This document shows, in pieces, positions 25,236 to 37,197 of a stretch of DNA of 64,000 nt. Origin of the DNA: Klebsormidium nitens (lineage: Eukaryota; Streptophyta; Klebsormidiophyceae; Klebsormidiales; Klebsormidiaceae). The position numbers and the translations under genes are program-made. The stretch lies in assembly GCA_000708835.1 (NCBI GenBank), contig DF237102.1:70044-134043 (forward strand). Direction: 5' to 3'. Every line of letters begins with the position of its first letter. Position 1 is the stretch's first letter. Under the pieces are notes generated by a model. It did not search any database and was not told the DNA's origin. It saw only the letters and a list, made by a program, of their open reading frames with translations.

Positions 25236-28200
25236 ATGAACGCTGAGCAGGGCAGCCGTTCTGCTGAAGCAGAAGACGTGAGTGCAGAACTCTCAAAAAG
25301 ATGGAGTGAGCCTCAGAAAGTGCACAAAAGTGCGATCTGTATTGTGCCGCCTGAAGAGCTATGGGGCCCCATCCAGGACATCCGACGCGTACATGATAAG
25401 GCAAGTGGTTATGTACTTATCACCACCATTGTGGTCGTGGCAACAAGTACAGAACCGTCTGGGTCCTATGTCACTGGTGTGCAGCACGCGGCTGAATTGA
25501 GTCTATCTTCAACAAAACGAGCACCTTGCCCTGCTTTCTTTATCTCAAGTGAAACGCATGCACTGCACCGCCCTTTTTGAAAGAAACCAGGTTTGCAAGC
25601 TAATATGAGTCACGTTGCGAGTTCATTCTCTTCTGTCCACAGCATTACAAACGATGGATGCCACACATCAACCTCATCTATCCTTTCTGGGTTGACGAAG
25701 GCGACAACTTCCAAGTGGCGGCTGAAAGAGCGGTAGGGCAAGGTCGCATGGTCCGCTGAACTTTCACCTTTGCATGACATCTGAGGTGATGGAGTAAAGC
25801 ACAGGCTCAAATTCCCTCCAGGCTTATGCGTACAGTCGTATCAAAGATCTTTCAGCTGGCATTGGAGGGAGGTGCTGTGAGTTTAGGTCGTCATCATGCT
25901 GATTCCTTGCTACAAGCACTGTACCTGGTCCCCTGGGGTTCGCCCTTCTCTAATCATCAAGGGTTGAAGTCATGTGTGATTGTGTCTGTGTATGCGCTGT
26001 GAAGGTTGCAAAGTTCTGAGATGGGTCTATGTTTTCTACAAGCTTTCGGATAGGTCATGCAGATGTTCTAGGTCTGTGGGGTGCCTCTTGACTTGTTGCA
26101 CCTTTTCTTCATGTCCACCCAGCCTGCGACTTCTGATTTAGAGGTGTCATTGACAAAGTAGTTGTCTTCAGGGGGATCCAAGGTCTAATTTTTTCAGCAG
26201 ACGAGTATCTCAGAACATAGCGCACTCCTACTCAGTTGACTCCTTTGTGGTCACAGGTGGCAAAGTTGAGCTCTATTCAGCCATTCCAGCTTTCTTTAAA
26301 AGCTTTTAACTACTTCCAACACAACAGGTAAGTGCACGTTTGGTCCAATAGCTCCCTTCGAAGGCTGCAATCATGAGCTTGGATTTTCTTCTGCTTGAGT
26401 CTTAACCTGCGATCTGCAAGAGATTTCCCTAGGGCTCGAGGCTGATTAGTTGGGGATTTCGAGCATTGGGAGTCATTGAAAACAATTGTCCACGGTTTGC
26501 AAACTGCCCGATCCACTCGTATCATTTGAGAAAACAGTAGATCTTATCAAATTTGCGGACTGTAGTTAGCAGTGGCTCCCCTTACTCACGGTCAGTGCGC
26601 CAGCTTGAGACAAGGGCACTGCCGAAAGATAGCTTGAATCTTACTGGCTCTTCAACTTTCAACAGGAGCTGCACGATGTGGCTTGATCCGACGGACGCCA
26701 CTGCCCAGCTGCAGACGCTCCAAGCGGCGTTGCAGGAGGCATTTCCGAAGTGCACTGAGCTGAGCACAATAAGCGACTCGTTCAAGCCCCACCTCTCGGT
26801 TGGCCAGGTGAGCGCTGCCCTCTTGCATCTGTCCTGTCTGCTCTTCCGTTAATTCTCAGTTGGAGAGCTGTCACAACGTTCTTGTGTCCAGGTGGGAGTT
26901 GTATTTTGCTGCCTCTTCTCGGTTCTTTTTCACTTTGGATTTGGAAATTCAGACCGTTGTAGGGCCTTGTATCGGTCACTTCAAATTGAGGGCGAAAGAA
27001 GAACTGTTGCATCTACTGTGCCTTCAAGGTCATGCGAGGATCCTAGACTTCCACATTACCATGCCACAATGAAAGTGAACAAAGTGGTATTCTCATCAAC
27101 CTCCCTTTCAAAGTGTTTGAAAATGCGAGATTGGTGTTGCACGAAGCGTTCTCAAGCCTTGCACCTCTTTGCTTCATCAACGTGATTTGGAGATTTGTGG
27201 AGCCATTTTTTCATGTGCCTTTGCCTGATAAAGAACTCTGTTCGTGGTGGGAGAACTAAAAGAGTGTCTTCGAAGCGTCAAAGTTCGTGTCTTTTGCAGT
27301 GGAGGAACAAGCGCGAGACAGAAGAAGGGATGCGTGCATTCGGAGACACGTGGCCGGGTCTAGAGTTCACCTTGAAAGAGGTGTTTCTGATCAGCAGGGC
27401 AGGTATGGTTACTCATAGCCCTTTGCCAGAAAGCGAGGCACTGGAGAAGTTTTTGACGCAGAGCTTAAGTTCAAAATCGAAGAGCTTAAGCGTTAAAATC
27501 AGGTATGCCGTGCATGTCTGACCAGTCAAGTAAACCAAGAGCACGTGCTTGTTTTGGAACGAAGGAACACAATGCGCAACGAGAACCCAAAGAGAAAGCG
27601 AACTATCAGAGAGTTCTCGTCAACTATAGGACGCAAAGGCTCGCGTTGCGAAAAACTCCTTACTGCTTGCAGATTTCGACGACCCGTTTCATAAGCGATC
27701 TGCCATCCCCTTGGGTGCGGAGGTCGGGGCGTCGCCGAAGTTGCTCTGGACTCCAGCCACCTCAGCGAGCGGAACAGGAACGGATTCCACTAACAAAAGC
27801 AACGGAACCGGAACACGCAACGGAAGCGGACCTCGGAATGCGCATGGTGCAGAAGACCCTACCAGCTCTCGTGAGCAGGTCGGTGAGTTGTTTTGGCACC
27901 TTCTAGGGAATAAAAGGATTTTCGATTCCTTTTGCTGAGGGTCACTCATTGTCGCTTTATCTGGGAGCCTTTTAGGTCAATTCGAATGGTATCCGGGAGC
28001 CTTTTAGGTCCATTCGTATTGAATCCTAGGACGTGGGATACTCCTCATCTTCTCGTGGATACTCTGGAGAGACCTTTCTGCTTTGTCCTTACAGTCAACG
28101 ACTCAAACCCAGATTACGGCAAGTCACTTGCCTGGCGCTTCCTCTCGTGTACTCCAGAGGACGTGACCGTAGCCAGTGCTTCTGCAGGTTCCGAACCAAG

Positions 28201-31200
28201 CACAAGCGGGCAAGCGGACCTAGTGTGGAACTTCGCTTACGGGGCCAACGTAAACAAGTGAGCCAAATACTAGGTACTGACAGAGTTTTGGCATTGAAAG
28301 GAATACAAGGACATCGGACAGGAATGAAGTTCTGCTGCCTGCTGCGTTTGGCGCCGCACTCAAAACCGATCTGCCGTTCTGCAACTACGAACGTACTTTC
28401 TGGAGGTCAAGAATGCACGCTCTGCTTCTGAAGTAAGTTGTTACCAGCACCGTTTCTCATGCTCGCTTCGAACTTTCACTCAAGTAAGCGGTTGAATTCT
28501 CCACTTGGACTTGACTGGAGTATTTCCTTGATTCGGCGGAAGCTTTCGTCGCTCAAGACAGGACACAACTTCGAGAACGTGTCATTCTATGCAACCCGTA
28601 CCCAGCGAAAAAGCTTACGCTCAACTGCACCGTCTACTTCTGAAAGTCTGACAAGGGCTTTGAAACTTGGTCTTGTCTTTTTCCAGAAGACGGTGCCAAC
28701 TAAAGGTATTCCACTCTTACGACGGTGCCAACTAAAGGTGTTCCACCTGTATTAAAGTCCAGCAATGCTACTCACAATCATTCTCAGTCTTTTCAGTGAC
28801 TAACCGGATGATTTATTTCCCGCTCCGTCCAGGCACAAGCTGGAGGTGGTCCGTCGAATTACGCCGGTGGACTCTGTCCCGGGCCGGCTCGCGGGATACC
28901 GGCTGGCCTTCAATCACCGGTGGGTAATGGCAACGGAAGTGTTCACCGAACAGAGTTTTTACCCAGTTTCAGAAGCCCCGGGTACACAAACCAAAAACCC
29001 TAACCTATATATCGCACGCTCCGCACCCCTACCCACCCTACCCACCTAACCAACCCTACCCGTCTTCCGGGTGCCTATGTGAGTGACCACTGCATTTAGT
29101 GAACACCTCCGTTGCCTTTATCACCGGTGAAGCCACCCTAAAACGATGCGCTTCAGACACATGAACGATAATTGCTCGCCTTTGCAGTGCGAGTCCGTTT
29201 CAGTTGACCACAAGGATCGCCCTGGCTTCGAAAATCAATTTCATACGGCAGATACGGCATCTGAGTACTTGTGGGACCTGTTCCAAAGGGCGACCGAATG
29301 CCAAGAGTCTCACTGTCCCAGTCGCTTGTAAAAGCACGTGGTTGCAAATTGCAGCGACACGCAGTCGATACCCGTTGTCTGTGTGTCCGCCGCAAGCCAC
29401 GTGGGGCAGACGCCCTCTTTCACGCACGAAACTCTTGATTCAATGGCCGGAATGCAACGTAAGCCTGACGTAAATTCTGTCCCCGTCAGAGGCGCTATGG
29501 GAAACGTCGTTGAGTCCCCGGGGGATGCCTGCCACGGGCTGCTCCATCAAGTGACCCGAGAGCAGTTCAACCGGTTGCGGGAGATGGAAAACGGGTACTC
29601 GGCGGTGGACGTCGATGTCGAGCCGTACGACGGCCGGTAAGCGTTTGGTTAGGCGGATTGACAGTCACGCAATGGTCGCAAGGGTGCTCCCCATGCTCTC
29701 CTTGTTGCCCCCTGTAAGGGCTGCAAGCGGAACCTGTTTCTGACTAAGCTACGGGGACACGTGTCACGTCGGAGCTGAACAGCGAATTCGTCTGGCAGCC
29801 ACACCTTGCGGCTTCTATTAGATCGGAGTCGCCGGCCTGTACCTGGCAATTAAGGCAACTGTTGGGTTGCTCGGCCTTGTTGGTCGAGCTTTCTCGCCCC
29901 CCTTGTTGTGGCCCAATTACTTTCAGGAGGTATGCTCTACGCATGTGCCTTGCCAGGTATTCCGTCGTTGAATCGTGTCGAGATTCTCCATATGAATGTT
30001 GCTTACTTTTTCGTCCCTTTGCTGAGGATCTTCTTTGTACTTTATGCAGAGGGAGCATACGCGCAGTGGTCTTCTGCAGTCGACCAGAGGAGCTCATCCA
30101 AGACGGCCTGCCGCCGTCAACCCGTTACTTGAACCTCATCAAAAGTGGGGCCAAAGAGTGGGGGCTTCATCCAAGTAAGCTCTATCATGTCTCCACGCGG
30201 TCTGGTCGACTGTTTTGATTTGTGAATCATTCTCGATTGCTCGCTCTTATCAATCAAACTTTCTTCCGCCCCTATCCCATGCGGCTGAGCTTGTTCTTGC
30301 TAGGGCGTCTATGTGAAGTTTCTAGGAAGGGCAGTTGCTCGTAATCGGCTAAGCGTTCCGCTGTTTGTTGAGACCATGTCGCGGTCTCGCTCCGCCCTCT
30401 TATCTTCTACTTCTATGTCTGTTAGTAAGGCTTTGGGATCGGCATCCCAGTCGCAGTTTCTCGAGCAACTCCGCTTAAATTTGAAACAACTTTTGGCTAT
30501 ATGTGGTTGACATACCCTATGTCTCGACGACCTGCAGACTATGTTGCTTGGCTGGACAGCCTACCAGCGGTGGATGCGCAAGCCCGCGGGCCGGAGTACT
30601 GGCGGTCGCCGGCTGGTTTGAAGCTGCCACCGTCCCAATACAGGTACGTCCATGGTCGATTCAGTCTCACTTGTCACACCAGTAAACTCACCATGCTACA
30701 GTCTGGTGACTGGCAACTGCACACCGGCTCTTCTTCCTAATTGCTAGCAATTGATAGGCTCAGAAACAATAGTGTAACCATAGGCTGATTGAAAATAGTT
30801 TGTTTGTATACAGACAGATTCCAATATATCGCGGAGCACGCTCGTTCAGCTCGTTCAACGAACGTCCTTGATGTGCCATAAGGGCAGGCTACGTCGATTC
30901 AAGGTTTGCCGGAGTCACGTGTCATCTGCACTCGTCCTGAAGGTGTTGCTACGAGCTTGTATTAAATATTATGGTCGATCTTCTGCGATTCGTGAACCGA
31001 AACGGAGGTTATACTAAGAGGAGACAATCTCGAGTCCTATCGTTGTACAGAGTGGGACGCGTCGTTTATGCTTCTTGTTGTCTTGCTGGTTGCAGCCGTC
31101 GTGGCGGAAGAGGCCGTAGTCAACGGGGCCACCATCGAAATAGAGAAGCGTTTGTTAGAACTGGATCGGGACGGGTGTCCGCTCAACAAAGCACAGCATC

Positions 31201-31207
31201 GCAATGA
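25236..31207 (+). CDS. 2H phosphoesterase / GGCT-like fusion with RG-rich tail
   Basis: Twelve exons close in phase to 1521 nt (506 residues): 25236-25400, 25643-25732, 26257-26327, 26666-26807, 27300-27402, 27673-27882, 28095-28257, 28833-28919, 29490-29636, 30050-30174, 30538-30643, 31096-31207. Residues 1 to about 255 are a LigT/2'-5' RNA ligase-like 2H fold, close to LENG9-type proteins. They carry a motif with the first catalytic His (MPHINLIYPF) and the second as HLS (FKPHLSVGQ). After a low-complexity Gly/Ser/Thr linker, residues about 300 to 450 form a gamma-glutamylcyclotransferase-like domain: WNFAYGANVNK, then GYRLAFNHRGAMGNVV, then LPPSTRYLNLIKSGAKEWGL. The last exon adds an Arg/Gly-rich tail (RRGGRGRSQRGHHRN). 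The first half suggests RNA 2',3'-cyclic or 3'-phosphate processing, the second glutathione or amine chemistry, and the tail RNA binding. An upstream in-frame ATG at 25089 would add 49 Arg/Ser/Ala-rich residues resembling an organelle transit peptide. The first intron uses a GC donor. Confidence 0.8.
27961..28025. repeat. Two-unit 32-33 bp intronic tandem repeat
   Basis: Units 27961-27993 and 27994-28025 share gggagccttttaggtc and ttcg. They lie in the intron between the 2H and GGCT parts of the fusion gene. Confidence 0.75.
28690..28749. repeat. Two-unit 32-bp intronic tandem repeat
   Basis: The phrase acggtgccaactaaaggt followed by ttccac occurs twice head to tail, in the intron before exon 28833-28919. 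Confidence 0.75.
28914..29130. mobile_element. 217-bp MITE-like element, copy C, overlapping a splice donor
   Basis: Terminal inverted repeats are 28914-28946 and 29099-29130. Both read tcaccggtg, then ggcaacgga(a/g)gtgttcac on their own strand, with about 5 differences over 32 positions. The core 29017-29074 carries the family C/A-rich block (cgctccgcacccctaccc to ccgggtgc). The left terminus covers the last six bases of exon 28833-28919 and its donor: the exon ends TCACCG and the intron begins gtgggt inside the repeat. No coding capacity. Confidence 0.75.
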
Positions 31208-32312
31208 TGTTGTGGTGGAATATTAAAGAGTTGCAGCTCGATACAGCAGCTGCTCGGTCCCGATATTTGATGAATACTCCATCTTTTGGTATGGTTTCCT
31301 GAGTTGATTACAGACCTGGTGAAAGAAGGTATGACTCGTTATCTACCATCTTACACACTCACCTTATGGAGCTTAATGATACGGAATGTCTTTCAGAAAG
31401 GATGAGGCTTACATAGTGGTTGGCGGTATTTTACGTGATTGTCGTGGAGGACAGCTGTCTTTGGCAAGTATGTGCCTGGCTCGGATGACAATGTTTGGCT
31501 CTGCTAGACTAGCACCATGGCATGCCATTGATATCAGATCGTAGAGACGTGTATATTGGGCCCTGCCTAGCCCCAAGCAAAGACTTCAGATCGATGATGG
31601 CCTTCTGTCCGTTCTAAATGATCAGATTGCAATCAGACGATCAGATAAGCTCTAGTGTATGTATGTTCGATCCACAGAAGTGCGCGTGACAATCCATTGG
31701 TGCATCGGTCTTTTGGGAATTCATGGTTGATATCGAGCTCGGGTTTGACTCTAGTTTGTGCAAAGAACTTAGCCACCGTAGAGACCAAAGAAGTTAGCCA
31801 CCATCGGAACCAGATCGTGTTTGTCACGTGCATTATCTGCGCACTTGTGCATGCTGATGAGCAAGGAAATTACATGCAAGTTGAACGCTATGGAATGGTA
31901 TATGGTCTCTGTCTACTCTAGTGTGCATTTCAGGGAAGCAACGATCTTCGTGTCCTCCAGGCTCCTGCCCGGCCTGACAGATCCGATATGTAGAGCCGGG
32001 AGAGCAGCTCCCGGGCCAGGAAAATCCTAGTGGTCCGCAGGCCTGGCTCGACTGAGATTGTCACGGGGGTATCCGGGGTTTGACTCGGATCCACCGAGCG
32101 ACCGTCGATCGACGCGACCGGTCACCGGAGTCACCGGACAATTGTCACAGAGCTGAACCGCGAAACCCGGGCGCTCTACATGAGTAAATGGCATACCGGT
32201 ACTTGGAAGTTAGTACCTAGTACGCTAGTAACTTACATAGCTTTCAATCTTCGATGTTCATTGTTCATGGAAAGGAGCGAGATGTGAATTGTGTAGAAAT
32301 CAGCCTCGAAGC
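31208..32312. other. Intergenic region
   Basis: About 1.1 kb from the fusion gene's stop to the start of the next plus-strand gene. It should hold the 3' end of the first and the promoter of the second. Only short, unconvincing open frames were seen. A GC-rich patch around 31.97-32.17 kb has several short self-complementary stretches (gccgggagagcagctcccgggc), but I cannot assign a function. Confidence 0.45.
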
Positions 32313-35300
32313 ATGGCGGAGGACGTGTGGAAAGAGGTGGTGGATGTGAACAGGGCAAAGTCGAGCTTGCTTCTGCTGGAAGGTCCAACACGCTGTGCAG
32401 GACGTTGGCCGGGATGGGAGAACGTCGACATATCAAATTGCCCAGGAAAGGGCGGCGATGGGGGTGGTGTGGGCATTGCATGTATTCCGCCAGCATCGCA
32501 AATGAGGATCAGACCAGACTGGGGTACTCTGAGCTTCCACCGGCGGATACTGTTCCTCAACGTGAGAAGTGTCTATCGCTAGCAGTGTTTGATACATACT
32601 TTCAGCGGCGGTTTTCAAAATCTTTCTGCTCCTGCCAGCCCTTTGGCCAGAGTCTATGCTTATGCTCAAGCTACAGAATCGATCACACTTCAGTTCGAAA
32701 CCATAGCACCTGTGTTGAAACGTTCAGAGTCAGCAGAACCTGCTGCAAATGAAATTTTTCAAATTGCTCTTTGGTACTTTTTCTGAACCCAAGCTTTCCA
32801 ATGGTTAAAATTAGTGATGATGGTTTCAGTTGATGATGGTTGCATTCCTTTAAGCGTTCTTATGCACCTTCTGATTGTTCTAGGGGGGCAGACTAGATTG
32901 GCGGCTGGTGGAGGGGCTTCAGCTGAAGGAAGTTGTCAATCTGGGGACACAGAGCACAAGTAAGCCAGCAGCTTGTGAGCGCCTCACTTTGCCAAAGGAG
33001 CTGCTTCTACAAGTAGCAGTGTCCTTGATAAACTCCACAATAGGGCAGCAGAGAGACAGCTCAGAGGAAATCTTTGCTTGAAGGATCGTACATAAGCACA
33101 CATTTAAGACTTGCAACACATTTCAGGGGGTTCAGAGATCCTATCTGCAAAAATAATCATTCCGCACCTCAAGTAAGATCATCCTATAAGGTGTGTAAGT
33201 CTTCTAATCCAACTGTGAAGCTGGAAAAATAAAGTCAGTAATTGACTCAGTCAATGGCCAACCACTCAACATGTTTTAGCCGGTAACACCATACCTCATC
33301 TTCTCACTTACAGATGTGACCAATATGATTAATGTAGCTTACCAAACCTTCGTCGTATCCAAATGTTTACTGGCACGGTTGATGTCTGCAGTGCAGATTA
33401 CATTACATGAGGGAAGAGGAGAGGTCAAGAAGTCGGTCGCTGTCTCGCTGCACTATCAGCCAACTGAAAGGAACAAAGCAAATGTCGCCTTCGCCAACCA
33501 ACAGCAGAATGGTGAGAAAACTCTGTTTCTGCAGCCCCAGGATCCAGCGAAATGAGCAAATTTATTAAAATGCGCCTGAAATAATCGGTTGAGGCGTAAT
33601 CTCGTCATTGTGCTCTTGCCAATCCAAGAGGATGTATGTCTGATCAATCGCATCAAGCTCCGACCTCCCGTAAAAAGAAGGAAAGAATCTTGTGGACAAC
33701 TACTTTAGTACAAGCAACCGTCTTCCTCATTGATCATGGTCATCACAGTCAGGTACTCACCTCCTCCTTAACAAACTTTTTGCGATTTATCATCTCGCAG
33801 GTGAGTCCTTTACGGCAGGGGCCTCTTACGGTCTCTCGCCGACCCTCTCCCTTGGTGCCACGTGTCAGGCAGGGGGCCCCAAGCGGGAGCGGACTCTGGA
33901 GTTGCACCTTTCAAACAAGGGCAAGTTCAATTCTGGCACTGTGACAACAAAACTCAAGGGCAGAGAAAAGACCGTGAGGCTACAAACGCAGCACGGGTCG
34001 AACGGAGGGCCCGTCGTAAAGAGCAGTGTATCGACCACGTCAAAGTGAGCCGGCCTGACCTTATCTTGGCTTGTTGGCGCGATTTTACTGTTCAGCTTAC
34101 TCAAAATGCAGAGGACTACTTTGCACTGACAACTAGAAGGCTTGCACTTCGTCAGCCCCTGAGAAGCTCACATCTGAGCATGCGGCTCGCGCTTGGTTCC
34201 ATGAAGCCATTGAGACCATTGGTTGAGCTTACAAGATCCTGCTCTTTGAGTAGACTTGCTTCAGGTCGGCCAGCAACTTGGTCATTCTTGTAGCTTTATA
34301 TCAGCAAGGGGTTCCACAGAGCTCCGTAATACAGTGCGGAATTTGTGGAATCTGATTGTTGGGTTGAAGACGCTTATGCAGCGGCGCTGACTTGCTGCAG
34401 TAGTGTTTTCTGCAGAGTTTGCTCAAAGCTTGTGGTCTCATTGGATTTGCAGACTGAAGTCCGCATGACCTTTTCAGCTTCCTTTAGAGAATCGTTTTCC
34501 AAGTGTGAAGCGGTTTTGGGTATGACGAGTTTGACATCAGTCCTGTTCAGGTCTGTCGACATCCTCGACTCCCAAACCAGGTAACGTGCTCAGTGGCCCG
34601 TCTTCCTCGGGTTCTCGAGTTCGTCTGATGTCTGCGATGTTCGGATAAGCGATCTTAACATCCCATTTGGCCGTCACTGACGCTACATTACGGTGTTTTT
34701 CCAGGCTAGCAACCCAGTGGGTGATTGACGCGCAACTGCCCATCACGGGGCGCACCAGCCTTGCACAGAAAGTCAGCACGGACTTGCGGTCGAAAGACCG
34801 CATCGAATGGAAGGCGTCGCACAAGCGGAGTGACGTCCTCCGTTTCGAAGCAGGGCTCGCAACGGACCTGAAACAGGAACGGAAGCTCAGGTGCGCTCAC
34901 TAAGTCTTTTTGGAGACATGGAAGAAGGGGGAGATGAAAGTCAGAGGTTGGGAAGACAACGAGAGTTTCGGAGAAGAGGTCAAGTGACGTCACCTTCGGA
35001 CACAGGGACAGTTGGCTCTGCCTCGGACTGCATTACAACTTCTGCGGGAAGCTTTGTGGAGTCTTTATTTCTTTGTTTAGGAGACTCTCGATCTCGGTTT
35101 TCACCAATCGGCACGGACGGCAAGTGGTCACGACAGGGCGGAGCGAAGAGTTCTCAATGCTCTTGTTTAGGCAGGAGCGGGAGCTTTTGTTCGAAACCTT
35201 TTGGGTGCTACCCACTTTCCCTACACAGTATAGACGAGATACAGGTTCTCCTACTAATTAAGCTATTTCGCAACCTACGCTGGACATGCAATCCTTTGAA

Positions 35301-35876
35301 TTTGGATCCGACCGCCGTCTTGCAGGAGCTTCCCTTGCTTTCCTTTCTTCAAGCCGCTGCTTGCTCTGGTCGCTTCAGTAGATGCCGGCTCTTCCGTTTA
35401 TCAGCGCTAGATACTGCTTTAGCAAGGCTCAAGTTCAGCAACGCCGCTCCTAGCTGTCATCCGAGCAATGATGTTCTGTCGCCTTCAACTAGGCGAACGG
35501 AACAATAATGGCCGTTACAGAATTGACAATAATTCAAAGTGGACAAGACACTATCTCAGCTTGTTGTGCCAAGCCTAATCTTGCCTGTATGTGCAGTGCC
35601 GATCTGAAGCTCCCACTGGCCGCAAATGGCGAGCTACACTTCCGGCTTGTAGCTGACGAGCACTGGAAGAGGAGGTACCATGTGCATGTGAAAGATCCCA
35701 GCAAAGGCGATAAGGCCACTAGATGGAGTTGCTCATACGGACATGATGCTAAGGAAGGAAGTTCGCTGTCCGCCGAGCTCGTGCATAAGCTGGACCCTTT
35801 CCAACTTTTGCACGTCAAAGCGTCCGTACAAGGACGAAGACCAAGGATGACAGTCGAGTTGCGCACGCCAGATTGA
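32313..35876 (+). CDS. Beta-rich, possibly barrel-type membrane protein
   Basis: No family is recognised. Supported exons: 32313-32561, 32884-32959, one starting at 33314, about 33393-33511, 33801-34044, about 34463-34581, 34706 to about 34891, and the last from about 35597 to the stop at 35876. Most junctions agree in phase; the joins around 33.35 and 34.05-34.46 kb do not resolve and may hide exons. The early part contains RLDWRLVEGLQLKEVVNLG. The middle is a run of alternating polar/hydrophobic strands separated by short turns, e.g. VQITLHEGRGEVKKSVAVSL, then FTAGASYGLSPTLSLGATC and TLELHLSNKGKFNSGTVTTK. The C-terminal exon continues in that style (LKLPLAANGELHFRLVAD). Such repeated hairpins fit an outer-envelope or outer-mitochondrial beta-barrel (inference). 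There is no N-terminal signal or hydrophobic helix, which is also usual for organelle outer-membrane barrels. Confidence 0.55.
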
Positions 35877-37197
35877 CATATCAATTGATTGGTCGACTAT
35901 GGGCTCCAGCAATCAGAAGTTCATACGGCAATCTGATGCTTAGAGCCCGTGCAGTGGAATATCGTGTTTCCAGAACCGGAGCTGCAATGTTTGGGGCACC
36001 TTTTGGCACATCTTTGCTCAGATTCTAAGCAGCTCCGGCAGGCAGAACTTGTGAAATGGTCACCTGAGCGCATATGGTGTCTTGTCATCGTCCATCATTT
36101 TGAGGACTAGGCTCGTATATTGGTACTGTGCATCCACGTAGGTGATGTCTGGACGTCTTTTCTGGAATGCAAACTATCTTAAGTTTGGCGAGAGTACGCA
36201 TTGCAAGGCAAAGATAATGCCGGTGAACCGCCACAAAGCGCTCGGGCCGCATAACGACGAAGCGCAAACATTGCTTACAACAAAGGTCGGCCCGGCGGTC
36301 TGGTCGAATCTATACTGCAAAGTCTATAAGCTTCTATAATACCCATGTTTGCAATACGAACCACATGTGCAACACAATCTCCGCGTTGAGCTGGCCTGAT
36401 TGGTCTGCCAAGTACCATTTAATGAAGATCGACAGTCGGATGAGACCATCGTCGGACCATCATCATTTGATAAGGCTAGTATATGCCGTTCATTGTACCT
36501 ATGCAAGCCGGGCCAACTTACTACATCCAATAACGATTGAATCATGATTAAGGAGCCAAACAATACGATCGAAGTGCACCGGCCGCGCGCGCGCTTGCTA
36601 GCCTGATTACCGGTATATAAAAAGCTTCTGTTCTATCATATATCCGATATCGGCCACATCATGCAGCAGCTCTGATCTGGGCGCGCGACTCGGAGGGATG
36701 CGGCCGGCTCAGCGCCGCGGCCGCGCTCTGGCAGTGTCACATCCCAAACCCTGCTACCAAAGGATTTTGGAGTTTCAACAGCTTTTAGGGTTTTGGCGCA
36801 AGCCGAGGCGTCTTTGGCGCCAAAATTTTCCAAAACATGTGAAGCAACTTGAACAACAAGTTGAAGGAGTGGCGAAATCTCAAATCTGGAACTGTTTGCA
36901 GGCCTTTCTGCTTCTGTACGAACGTCAATGGTCATGCAGTCTGAAGAGCAGGCTGAATATGTACGGTACCTACTAAGGTACCCAGTGGGATGGTTGCGGC
37001 TCGCATGCATCTACCTATGCGGTTGGACGTCTCAAAACATGGATCAACATACGTAGGCGTCAAGCGCCTTCCAGTCAGCTTCTGACCACTATGCAATGAT
37101 CCAAAGAAGCTGCAGCCATTAAATCCTGAAAAGCTGGGCCCTGGTCACATTCTTGGCATAGCACGCAAGTGCACTCGTCGTTTGAAAGGGATTTACG
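35877..37197. other. Intergenic region upstream of MSH6
   Basis: About 1.3 kb containing the 3' end of the beta-rich gene and the MSH6 promoter and leader. A short alternating gcgcgcgc run is at about 36585, followed by an AT-rich tataaaaag at about 36616. No clear gene or repeat was found. Confidence 0.45.

Noticed and set aside
24582-25237. Minus-strand frames with protein-like composition, starting at an ATG that overlaps the plus-strand start
   Set aside because: The two frames could be joined only by an intron of about 29 nt (25023-25051), too short. The plus-strand 2H gene is well supported over the first part.
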